Assembly: GCA_013697395.1 (NCBI GenBank)
Contig: JACCWY010000111.1
Span: forward strand, 1 to 11,277
Direction: 5' to 3'
Length of the DNA stretch: 11,277 nucleotides
Source: Chloroflexota bacterium
Lineage (GTDB): Bacteria > Chloroflexota > Limnocylindria > QHBO01
Positions 5,908 through 11,277 of this stretch are shown here, one piece after another. The translations under genes were made by a program, and so were the position numbers. Each line of letters begins with the position of its first letter. Position 1 is the first letter of the stretch. The notes under the pieces were generated by a model, which saw only the letters and a program-made list of their open reading frames with translations, searched no databases and had not been told where the DNA came from.

Positions 5908-7425
5908 TCACTCGTCCTTGATGTCGACGCCGCGCAGGCGGCGGGTCGCCGGTCCCTCGATGACACGCCCATCAGTGTCGAATCGTGAGCCGTGGCACGG
6001 GCAGTCCCACGTCCGCTCGGCCGCGTTGAAGGCGACGATGCAGCCGAGGTGCGTGCAGCGCGCCGAGACTGAGCTCACGGTCCCATCCGTGTCGCGATAG
6101 GCGGCCACGTCGCGGCCGTGGAGGCGCACGACGGCGCCATGGCCGGGCCGGACCTCGTCGAGGCTCGGCTTCGAGCGCAGGCGGTCGCCGATGAACCGCC
6201 GGGCGACGTCCAGGTTCTCCCGTGCGAAGGTCGGAGCGCCGACGAGCGGTCGCAGGCGAGTGGTGTCGAAGGTCGGAGCCAGGGGATGGCTGCGCCCGAG
6301 CACGCGCTCCGCGAGCAGCACGCCGGCGGCAGTACCGTTCGTCATCCCCCACTTCCGAAACGCGGTCGCGCCCAGGATCCGATCCGTGCGCGGGTCCAGG
6401 CGGCCGATGAAGGGCAGGCCGTCCGCGGACCGGTAGTCCTGCGCCGACCACCGATGCTCCGGTTCCACCCCGAGCCGCTCGCGCGCGAAGCTCTCGAGCG
6501 CGTCGAAGCGCTGCATCGGCTCCGGCTCCTGGCCGGTCTTGTGCTCCTCGCCGGTCACGATCAGCTTCGTGCCGGCCGGGTCGGGATGGGGACGCACCGA
6601 GCGAGTCGGGGTGTCGATCGAGAGGTACATGGCGGCGATCGAGGTTCCCGGCGCGGAGGCACTCAGCGCGTACGAGCGGCTGGGCGCGGTGCGGGCGAAG
6701 AGGCCGATGCGATCCACCACCGGCAACAGCGTGGCCACGATCACTCGCTCGGATCGGACGCTGCCGTGCCCCGTGCGAACGATGCAGCGGTCGCCTTCGA
6801 CCGCCACGTCGAGGACGCGCGTCGACTCGTGCACCCGGCCACCGGCCGCCTCGAGGGCGTCGGCCAGCCCAAGGGTGTATCGGCGAGGATGAAACAACGC
6901 CTGGCCGGCCAGACGGACCGCCCCCGCGACCGGATACGGCAGCGTGACCGCCTCGGTGTACGAGGCCGGGAGACCCAGGTCACCGGCCACCTCGACCTCG
7001 CGCTCGATCTCGCCCCGGCGCTCTGGATCCTCGGTGTATGTCACGGCGTCCATCTCGCCGAGGTCGCAGCCGATGGCCAGCTCGGTCGCCAGGCGCCGGA
7101 CCGTGTCGAGCCCGAGCTGGTTGAGCTTCGCGTAGGCCCACGCGGTCTCTCGGCCGTGCCGGCGCTCGAGCTCCGAGTACACGAGGCCGTGAAGCACGGT
7201 GACCTTGGCCGTCGTGTTCCCGGTCGTCCCGGTCGCCAGCCAGCGAGCCTCGAGGAGGATGACCCGCGCCCCGCCCTGAGCGGCGATCAGCGCCGCGGTC
7301 AGGCCGGTGATGCCCCCGCCGACGACCACGAGATCCGCTTGCGCCTCACCCGGTAGCGGCGGTCGCTCATCTGCCTGGCTGGTGGCGATCCAGTACGAGA
7401 CGTTCGCGTTCGAGGGTGGCTCCAT
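5908..7425 (-). CDS. FAD-dependent oxidoreductase with C-terminal Rieske domain
   Basis: The 505-residue protein combines two redox modules. Residues 30-61 are an N-terminal Rossmann dinucleotide-binding motif (ADLVVVGGGITGLTAALIA, with the acidic E59 at the end of strand 2), as in DAO-type FAD oxidoreductases. The FAD domain continues to about residue 390, with a C-terminal FAD contact around ATAFRKWGMTNGTAAG. Residues about 420-505 form a Rieske [2Fe-2S] domain: box 1 CTHLGC (C457, H459, and C462 for the disulfide) and box 2 CPCHGS (C475, C477, H478). The arrangement matches Bacillus YhfW-like proteins, whose substrate is unknown. No signal peptide or twin-arginine motif is seen, so it is probably cytoplasmic. 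The ATG at 7423-7425 follows an AGG (minus strand) by about 7 nt. It converges with the HxlR gene, 38 nt apart. Confidence 0.9.
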   Translation of the reverse strand: MEPPSNANVSYWIATSQADERPPLPGEAQADLVVVGGGITGLTAALIAAQGGARVILLEARWLATGTTGNTTAKVTVLHGLVYSELERRHGRETAWAYAKLNQLGLDTVRRLATELAIGCDLGEMDAVTYTEDPERRGEIEREVEVAGDLGLPASYTEAVTLPYPVAGAVRLAGQALFHPRRYTLGLADALEAAGGRVHESTRVLDVAVEGDRCIVRTGHGSVRSERVIVATLLPVVDRIGLFARTAPSRSYALSASAPGTSIAAMYLSIDTPTRSVRPHPDPAGTKLIVTGEEHKTGQEPEPMQRFDALESFARERLGVEPEHRWSAQDYRSADGLPFIGRLDPRTDRILGATAFRKWGMTNGTAAGVLLAERVLGRSHPLAPTFDTTRLRPLVGAPTFARENLDVARRFIGDRLRSKPSLDEVRPGHGAVVRLHGRDVAAYRDTDGTVSSVSARCTHLGCIVAFNAAERTWDCPCHGSRFDTDGRVIEGPATRRLRGVDIKDE

Positions 7426-7469
7426 GCCGCACCTGATGCACGCGCCGTGCCTTGTGCCGTCCGGGAAGC

Positions 7470-7603
7470 ACGAGGCTCGGCGAGCCGACTAGCCCCGGTG
7501 ACGACACCGAGCCCCTCGCGAATGAGCTCCGCCTCGCTCGTCCGCTGGCCCGAGCCGTACGACGCAGGGCCTGCTTGAGGTCGTCCGGAAGGTAGGTGCA
7601 CAC
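7470..7603 (-). pseudogene. Ribbon-helix-helix (antitoxin-like) gene, frameshifted remnant
   Basis: Reading from GTG 7603, one frame gives CTYLPDDLKQALRRTARASG, the start of a CopG/VapB-type ribbon-helix-helix domain. Near 7540 the homology moves to another frame with SEAELIREGLGVVTGASRL followed by AEPR, the expected second helix and linker. Inserting one G in the ...GGACG-AGCGAGG... stretch joins the halves into a continuous RHH protein, so a one-base deletion broke it. The usual N-terminal strand (RRTTVYLP) is also eroded, and the C-terminal tail of relatives (about 80 residues) is not found. Intact relatives are DNA-binding antitoxins or regulators, often beside a PIN-domain toxin; I find no toxin here. 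The stretch occupies most of the 208-nt gap between the Rieske oxidoreductase and cyclase genes, which otherwise looks empty. Confidence 0.6.
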
Positions 7604-7633
7604 TGAGCCAGAACTTGCACGTCGGTGGGACCC

Positions 7634-8488
7634 ATGGCGCACCCGCGGCTCAAGAGCATCCGCTCGCCGGATGACATCTTCCGTGCTGACAAGATCCTTG
7701 AGAGGAGCGTGGAGATCGGCGAGCAGACGATCGGTCGGGCGACGATTCAGCCAGGCTGGCGCTGGTCAGTTGATCTCAAGTCGACCGTCGGAACTCCGTC
7801 CTGCACCTTTCGCCACCTCGGCCTCGTGCTCAGCGGACGCATGCACGTGCGCATGGACGACGGCGGGGAGATTGAGGTCGGTCCCGATGATGTGTTCGAA
7901 ATCCCACCCGGACACGACGCGTGGGTCGTCGGCGACGAGGCACTCGAGACGGTCGAGTTCGCCGGCATCTTCGGGTTCGGGCGCCCGGCCGCCGGCGAGA
8001 GCTTCGTGGCCACCGTGCTCGTGACGGACGTGGTCGACTCGACCGCCACCATCGAGCGACTCGGCGAACGAGCCTGGCGATCCACGCAGGCCACCCATTA
8101 CGAGCACATCCGGCGCGTTCTCGACCGGCACCGCGGCGTGGAGGTTGCGAGCACGGGCGACGGGATGCTCGCCACCTTCGACGGAGCAGCACGGGCCATC
8201 CGAGCAGCGGCCGAGATCCACGACGGTGCCGAGCGGCTCGGTCTCCGCGTGCGGGTCGGCTTGCACACGGGCGAGGTCGAGCCGGTACCCGGCAACATTC
8301 GCGGGTTCGCGGTGCACCTCGCATCACGCATCGTCGCCGCGGCCGCTCCTGGTGAGACGCTCGTCAGCGCCACGGTCCGTGAAATGGTGTCCGCGGACGA
8401 TATCGCCTTCGAGGATCGCGGGGAGCACCAGCTCAAGGGAATCGCAACCCCGCGCCGGCTGTTCGTGGCGCGCACCCGCGAGGAGTAG
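7634..8488 (+). CDS. Cupin fused to a class III nucleotidyl cyclase domain
   Basis: The protein has 284 residues. Residues 30-110 form a cupin-like barrel, with FRHLGLVLSGRMHVRMDDG (59-77) and GPDDVFEIPPGHDAWVVGD (83-101); H61 and H94 are the remaining candidate metal ligands. Residues 122-284 are a class III adenylate/guanylate cyclase domain, with ATVLVTDVVDSTATIERLG (126-144, metal Asp132), STGDGMLATFDGAARAIRAA (173-192, second metal Asp176), RVRVGLHTGEVEP (205-217) and GFAVHLASRIVAAA (224-237), where the usual Asn of the Asn-Arg pair is His228 and Arg232 is kept. The cupin probably senses a ligand and controls cyclic-nucleotide synthesis or a degenerate regulatory output; the altered Asn leaves activity uncertain. 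ATG 7634 is preferred over GTG 7625 because GGTGGGA lies just before it. It is convergent with the second DUF2269-like gene. Confidence 0.85.
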   Translation: MAHPRLKSIRSPDDIFRADKILERSVEIGEQTIGRATIQPGWRWSVDLKSTVGTPSCTFRHLGLVLSGRMHVRMDDGGEIEVGPDDVFEIPPGHDAWVVGDEALETVEFAGIFGFGRPAAGESFVATVLVTDVVDSTATIERLGERAWRSTQATHYEHIRRVLDRHRGVEVASTGDGMLATFDGAARAIRAAAEIHDGAERLGLRVRVGLHTGEVEPVPGNIRGFAVHLASRIVAAAAPGETLVSATVREMVSADDIAFEDRGEHQLKGIATPRRLFVARTREE

Positions 8489-8490
8489 CA

Positions 8491-8518
8491 GGCTCGAGCC
8501 GCCGGGCGCGCTCGAGCC
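8491..8518. terminator. Hairpin between convergent genes
   Basis: GGCTCGAGC (8491-8499) and GCTCGAGCC (8510-8518) form a perfect 9-bp stem with a 10-nt GC-rich loop. It starts 2 nt after the cyclase stop and lies 12 nt from the stop of the convergent membrane gene. No T-run follows on either side, so it may end transcription with a factor's help or act only as a 3' stabiliser for both messages. Confidence 0.5.
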
Positions 8519-8530
8519 ACCGCATGCGCG

Positions 8531-9052
8531 TCAGAGGAAGAGGCTCCAGTATCGCGCGGTCGCCATCGCCAGGGTGGCGACGACCAGGCCGAGGAGCACG
8601 ACCCACCCCGCCCGCCGGGACTCGCGCGCGATGCCCCCGAGCAGCTGCTGCTCGTCCGGGGTCGGCGGCCTGGACTCTGCCAGGAGCCGGCCGATCGTCC
8701 GCTCTACCGTACTTGTGCGCGGGACGACGTACAGCGCGCCGATCCCGAACGTCACGATCGCGACAACGCCTCCAACCGTGTATCCCAGCCGCGACGAGTC
8801 GAACAGCCGATCGGGATCGAGGCCATTCGACGTGATGATCAACAGCAGGATCCCCGCGAGCACGGTGACGGAAGCCGCGGCCAGGACCACCGCCGGGAAT
8901 CGGCGGTGGTGCAGGAGCTGGTACGTGAACTTCTGGGCGTCAGGCCCGACGGCCACGGCCGCCGGCTGCACGAAGAGGAAGAACGTGAACACGGCACCGA
9001 CCCAGAACGCTCCAGCCCCGATGTGCAGGAGCCGCAGCAGCAGGATGTCCAT
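8531..9052 (-). CDS. DUF2269/CopD-like integral membrane protein, copy 2
   Basis: This protein has 173 residues, the same length as the copy at 892-1413, and about 130 of 173 residues agree by hand count with no gaps. The shared features are MDILLLRLLHIGAGAFWVG at the N-terminus, YQLLHHRRF, ITSNGLDPD, SRLGYTVGG and RPPTPDEQ followed by ARESRRAGW. It has about four membrane helices in the same places. Differences cluster in the last helix and in the loop around residues 130-145. The open frame extends 43 codons further upstream, but the ATG at 9050-9052 aligns with copy 1 and has a GAGGG 7 nt before it (minus strand). It follows the ABM-like gene after 118 nt. The divergence argues for an old duplication or separate acquisition rather than a recent copy. 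The function is unknown, as for copy 1. Confidence 0.82.
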   Translation of the reverse strand: MDILLLRLLHIGAGAFWVGAVFTFFLFVQPAAVAVGPDAQKFTYQLLHHRRFPAVVLAAASVTVLAGILLLIITSNGLDPDRLFDSSRLGYTVGGVVAIVTFGIGALYVVPRTSTVERTIGRLLAESRPPTPDEQQLLGGIARESRRAGWVVLLGLVVATLAMATARYWSLFL

Positions 9053-9086
9053 CAACAGTCCCTCGCGCTCGATCGCCGTCCAGGCA

Positions 9087-9113
9087 GCGGCCGGAGGATA
9101 GGCGTCCGGCCGC
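9087..9113. other. Perfect inverted repeat upstream of membrane gene copy 2
   Basis: GCGGCCGGA (9087-9095) and TCCGGCCGC (9105-9113) pair over 9 bp around a 9-nt loop, in the 118-nt gap between two same-strand genes. Without a T-run it is not a classical terminator. It could attenuate read-through or stabilise the upstream message, and GC-rich DNA also produces such repeats by chance. Confidence 0.4.
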
Positions 9114-9170
9114 CCGATGGGAAGGGCTCTGCTCGGTGATGTACGGATCCTGCACGCGAATCCCGGTCGG

Positions 9171-9560
9171 TCAGGCGGCACCCATCCGGAGGAACCCGGC
9201 CTCGAACGCTGGAACGACGGTCAGTGTGACGTCGGCCACGGCGGCGGCGTCGCCGAGCATCTGCAGGACAGCGGCGCTGGGCATGCCGTAGATCTCCCAG
9301 CCGGCCGGAGCCAGGTATTGGTACGCCGCGCGCGAGCGCTCGACCGCGCCTTCGACGTGGATGTCCATCGATTCGGCATCAGCGAACGCGTGGACGATAC
9401 TGATCCGGGTTCGCTCTTCATCGGCGTAGCTGAGGAACGCCAGCGTTCGAGGCCGGTCGGCGTCCAGCTGGGCCGCGACCTGGTGCTGCAGCGCCGCGTA
9501 GTCGTCATACGCACCCTCCTTCAGGCGGAAGTGGCTGATGAAGATGATCGGATCGGTCAT
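9171..9560 (-). CDS. ABM-like (dimeric alpha/beta barrel) hypothetical protein
   Basis: This is a 129-residue soluble protein. Residues 1-95 look like an antibiotic-biosynthesis-monooxygenase-type ferredoxin fold: strand PIIFISHFRLKEG, helix YDDYAALQHQVAAQL, strand RTLAFLSYADEE, strand RISIVHAFADAESMDIHV, then a helix with AYQYL. The tail (ADVTLTVVPAFEAGFLRMGAA) adds another strand. Members of this fold form dimers and include quinol monooxygenases, heme-degrading enzymes and many proteins of unknown role, so no substrate is proposed. The start at 9560 is favoured by TGGAGGG just upstream; the frame runs much further, but only as a shadow of the divergent gene. An alternative ATG lies five codons earlier. 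It stands where the second module would carry its membrane genes, before the DUF2269 copy. Confidence 0.65.
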   Translation of the reverse strand: MTDPIIFISHFRLKEGAYDDYAALQHQVAAQLDADRPRTLAFLSYADEERTRISIVHAFADAESMDIHVEGAVERSRAAYQYLAPAGWEIYGMPSAAVLQMLGDAAAVADVTLTVVPAFEAGFLRMGAA

Positions 9561-9640
9561 CGCGCCCTCCATGGTGAGCCTTCCACGGTCGCCGGACGCG
9601 AACCATCCGCAGTCCTTGCTCGGCCTCGCCCACCCATGCA

Positions 9641-9650
9641 CCGATGCTAC
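9641..9650 (-). promoter_or_regulatory. Repeated motif, candidate -10 for the ABM-like gene
   Basis: On the minus strand this reads GTAGCATCGG, identical to 2552-2561. It lies about 80 nt before the ABM-like start, in the 172-nt divergent gap. TAGCAT could serve as a -10; no -35 box is clear. Apart from this and the -10-like site at 9720, I see nothing in the gap. Confidence 0.25.
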
Positions 9651-9719
9651 CTTCGCGAGCGTCGCCATTGCGATCGCCGCGTCCGCCGACGATGGACCAG
9701 CGAGTGTCGGCCGTCCGGG

Positions 9720-9725
9720 TAGCCT
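9720..9725 (+). promoter_or_regulatory. Candidate -10 of a leaderless promoter, HicB/DinB copy 2
   Basis: TAGCCT is followed by exactly 7 nt and the ATG at 9733, the same geometry as the TACGCT site before copy 1. No Shine-Dalgarno precedes this ATG. Confidence 0.4.
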
Positions 9726-9732
9726 GTCCGGC

Positions 9733-9997
9733 ATGACCGACATGCTGCGGGTGATCCTCGAGATCGGCAGGAAGCGCAGGGTCGTGGCGGGGGCCATGGA
9801 TTGGCCCGGCCTCGATCGCTGGGGCACCTCCGAAGACGATGCGCTCGACAAGCTGTCGTCGTACGTCCCGCGGTACGCCGGCGTCGCCGAGCGCGCCGGC
9901 ACGCACCTGGCCGATCCAGTTCCTGATCCGTCGCACGGCGCACCATGTCATGGATCACGCCTGGGAAATGGAGGACCGCGACCTCACCCCTGCCTGA
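9733..9997 (+). pseudogene. HicB-like / DinB-like protein, copy 2, internally deleted
   Basis: The first 56 residues (start MTDMLRVILEIGRKRR) agree with copy 1 at 49 of 56 positions and cover the whole HicB-like part. Immediately afterwards, in another frame from 9902, come RTWPIQFLIRRTAHHVMDHA and WEMEDRDLTPA with a TGA at 9995-9997, matching copy 1 residues 194-219. Relative to copy 1 a net 410 bp is missing, which removes most of the DinB-like domain and shifts the frame. In copy 1 the segment is bounded by GCTGGC at 2751-2756 and again at 3162-3167, so recombination between short repeats plus one extra base explains the product. Translation from ATG 9733 would continue in the wrong frame to 10032, giving a HicB-like domain with an unrelated tail. 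No nucleotidyltransferase gene follows this copy. Confidence 0.8.
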
Positions 9998-10095
9998 GCG
10001 GGTCAGCTCCAGGGACGTCCTGCCCAGAGTGATCGCGCCTGCACCGGAATGCGGCGAGCGTGACAGCGCGGCACTGGATGGTCGAGACTAGGCCG

Positions 10096-11277
10096 ATGTC
10101 TCCGCGCTCGGCTGCGCCACCCACCACGCTCGAGCGAGGCCGAGCGTCGTTCGACCGCCAGGCCTGGGCGGACGCCCACGCCCTGCTCTCGGCGGCGGAC
10201 GGCGATGAGCCCATCGGGCCAGAAGACCTGGAGCGGCTCGCAATCTCGGCCCACCTGCTCGGCCGGTATGGCGAGAGCGCCGCACTGTCGATCAGGACGT
10301 ACCAGGAGTCCGTCCGAGCCGGCGATGTGGGTCGAGCTGCCCGCAGTGCCTTCTGGATCGCCGTCGAGCACCTCGGGAATGGCGAGATGGCACCGGCCGC
10401 CGGCTGGCTCGCCCGCGCGCAGCGTCTCGTCGGCGTAGAAGACCGGGAGCGAGTGGAGACGGGATACCTGCTCGCCGTCGCCGCCGCACGGACCCTCGCG
10501 GAGGGCGACCCGGCGATGGCGCAGGCGACCTACGAACGAGCCGCCGAGATCGGCGCGCGATTCTCCGATCCGGACCTGGTCGTCCTCGCCAGGCTCGGAA
10601 TCGGCGAAGCACTGATCGGCCTCAACCAGACGGCGCGCGGAGTGGCGCTGATGGACGAAGTCATAGCCACGGTCACATCGGGCGAGGTGTCGCCGGTGTT
10701 CGTCGGCATCGCCTATTGCACGGTGATCGCGTCCTGCCAGCAGATCTTCGACCTGCGCCGGGCGCAGGAGTGGACGGCAGCCCTCGACCAGTGGTGTGTA
10801 TCCCAGCCGCAGCTCGTGCAGTTTCGGGGGCAATGCCTGCTGCATCGCGCAGAGCTGATGCAGTTCCACGGCGCGTGGCAGGATGCCGACGAGGAGGCAC
10901 GCCGTGCGAGCGAGCGGTTGTCCGAACCGGAGGCCGATCCGTCACTCGGCGAGGCGATCTACCAGACGGCTGAGCTCCATCGGCTGCGTGGCCAGTTCGC
11001 GGAGGCCGAGGCCTCCTACCGCCGCGCGAGCCGGCTGGGCCGACGACCGGAGCCTGGACTTGCCCTCCTCCGGCTCGCCCAGGGCCGCACCAATGTCGCC
11101 GCGGCGGCCATCCGCCGCGCCACCGATGAGGCCTCCAGCGCCTTCGCCCGACCGCGGCTGCTCGAACCACTCGTCGAGATCATGCTGGCCGCCGGCTCGA
11201 CGGCCGCGGCGCCGCGAGGTGGGCAAGATGCCGTTCCGACCGGAGGACCGCCTGGCCCGCGTGTTCGATACGTTCTT
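10096..11277 (+). CDS. TPR-repeat regulator (LuxR-type, helical repeat region), 3' end outside
   Basis: At least 394 codons are open to the window edge. The product is almost wholly helical, with pairs of helices of TPR type, for example AWADAHALLSAADGDEPIGP with EDLERLAISAHLLGR after it, AGWLARAQRLV, YERAAEIGARFSDPDL, WTAALDQWC, ARRASERLSEP and FAEAEASYRRASRLGR. This series matches the TPR part of LuxR-type regulators common in high-GC Gram-positive and Chloroflexota genomes, which end with a LuxR helix-turn-helix; that part is not in the window. From about 11210 the expected helix is replaced by low-complexity PRGGQDAVPTGGPPG, suggesting a frameshift or a recombination joint. The start is uncertain: ATG 10096, ATG 10078 and GTG 10060 are in frame after a stop at 10030, and none has a good Shine-Dalgarno. 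Confidence 0.7.
   Translation, partial: MSPRSAAPPTTLERGRASFDRQAWADAHALLSAADGDEPIGPEDLERLAISAHLLGRYGESAALSIRTYQESVRAGDVGRAARSAFWIAVEHLGNGEMAPAAGWLARAQRLVGVEDRERVETGYLLAVAAARTLAEGDPAMAQATYERAAEIGARFSDPDLVVLARLGIGEALIGLNQTARGVALMDEVIATVTSGEVSPVFVGIAYCTVIASCQQIFDLRRAQEWTAALDQWCVSQPQLVQFRGQCLLHRAELMQFHGAWQDADEEARRASERLSEPEADPSLGEAIYQTAELHRLRGQFAEAEASYRRASRLGRRPEPGLALLRLAQGRTNVAAAAIRRATDEASSAFARPRLLEPLVEIMLAAGSTAAAPRGGQDAVPTGGPPGPRVRYVL
11228..11277 (+). CDS. Possible start of another coding segment, frame shifted from the TPR gene
   Basis: In a different frame from the TPR gene, ATG 11228 opens MPFRPEDRLARVFDTF and runs to the window edge, with GAGGTGGG (11215-11222) before it as a possible Shine-Dalgarno. 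The segment looks more protein-like than the Gly/Pro-rich reading of the TPR frame. It may be a new gene overlapping a truncated TPR gene, or the true continuation after an indel. The piece is too short for a family call; RVFDTF recalls the ATP-lid region of histidine kinases, but only weakly. Confidence 0.2.
   Translation, partial: MPFRPEDRLARVFDTF

Noticed and set aside
6118..7356. A 412-codon plus-strand open frame opposite the Rieske oxidoreductase
   Set aside because: Arg/Gly/His-rich composition without motifs; the minus strand encodes clear FAD and Rieske signatures throughout.
9561..9902. N-terminal extension of the ABM-like frame
   Set aside because: The extension is antisense to the well-conserved HicB-like region of copy 2, and a strong Shine-Dalgarno precedes ATG 9560.
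1..11277. Mobile elements, CRISPR arrays, tRNA or rRNA genes
   Set aside because: No transposase or integrase motifs, no regularly spaced repeats and no cloverleaf-like sequence were found on reading both strands.

Overview
The window is high-GC, gene-dense bacterial chromosome. Both Shine-Dalgarno-led and apparently leaderless starts are present, genes are arranged in short convergent and divergent groups, and the protein families (DinB-like enzymes, AHSA1/SRPBCC, HxlR, class III cyclases, TPR/LuxR-type regulators, DUF2269-like membrane proteins) are typical of soil Chloroflexota and Actinomycetota. The phylum is an inference from gene content and base composition; no rRNA, tRNA or other marker gene is present.

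Layout from left to right. (1) 1-598: the start of a DinB-family gene on the minus strand, preceded by a decayed AHSA1/SRPBCC gene with several frame switches. (2) 597-890: a small cupin on the plus strand, meeting tail to tail a three-gene minus-strand operon of small membrane proteins (892-2514). (3) 2589-4083: divergent from that operon, a plus-strand pair made of a HicB-like/DinB-like fusion and an AadA-like nucleotidyltransferase that overlap by 8 nt. (4) 4097-5869: an alpha/beta hydrolase and a divergent HxlR-family regulator; the gap between them holds a 23-bp near-palindrome that overlaps a possible -35 box of the regulator. (5) 5908-7425: a FAD oxidoreductase with a C-terminal Rieske domain. 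(6) 7470-7603: remnant of a ribbon-helix-helix antitoxin-like gene broken by one missing base. (7) 7634-8488: a cupin fused to a class III adenylate/guanylate cyclase domain. (8) 8531-9997: a second, diverged version of part of blocks 2-3, with an intact DUF2269-like membrane gene, a different small ABM-like gene, and a HicB/DinB fusion that has lost about 410 bp. (9) 10096 to the end: a large TPR-repeat, LuxR-type regulator without its C-terminus, whose frame looks disturbed in the last 70 bases.

No pathway joins all of these genes. The parts that plausibly work together are the coupled HicB/DinB fusion and nucleotidyltransferase, the three membrane genes, and the hydrolase with its HxlR regulator. 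The most distinctive structure is the duplicated module at 892-4083 and 8531-9997, one copy intact and one decaying. Three genes share the start layout of a -10-like hexamer followed by exactly 7 nt and ATG, which suggests leaderless transcripts. Three clear broken genes and a possible fourth in 11 kb point either to an actively eroding accessory region or to residual indel errors in the assembly. I see no transposase, integrase, CRISPR array, RNA gene or complete defence system.
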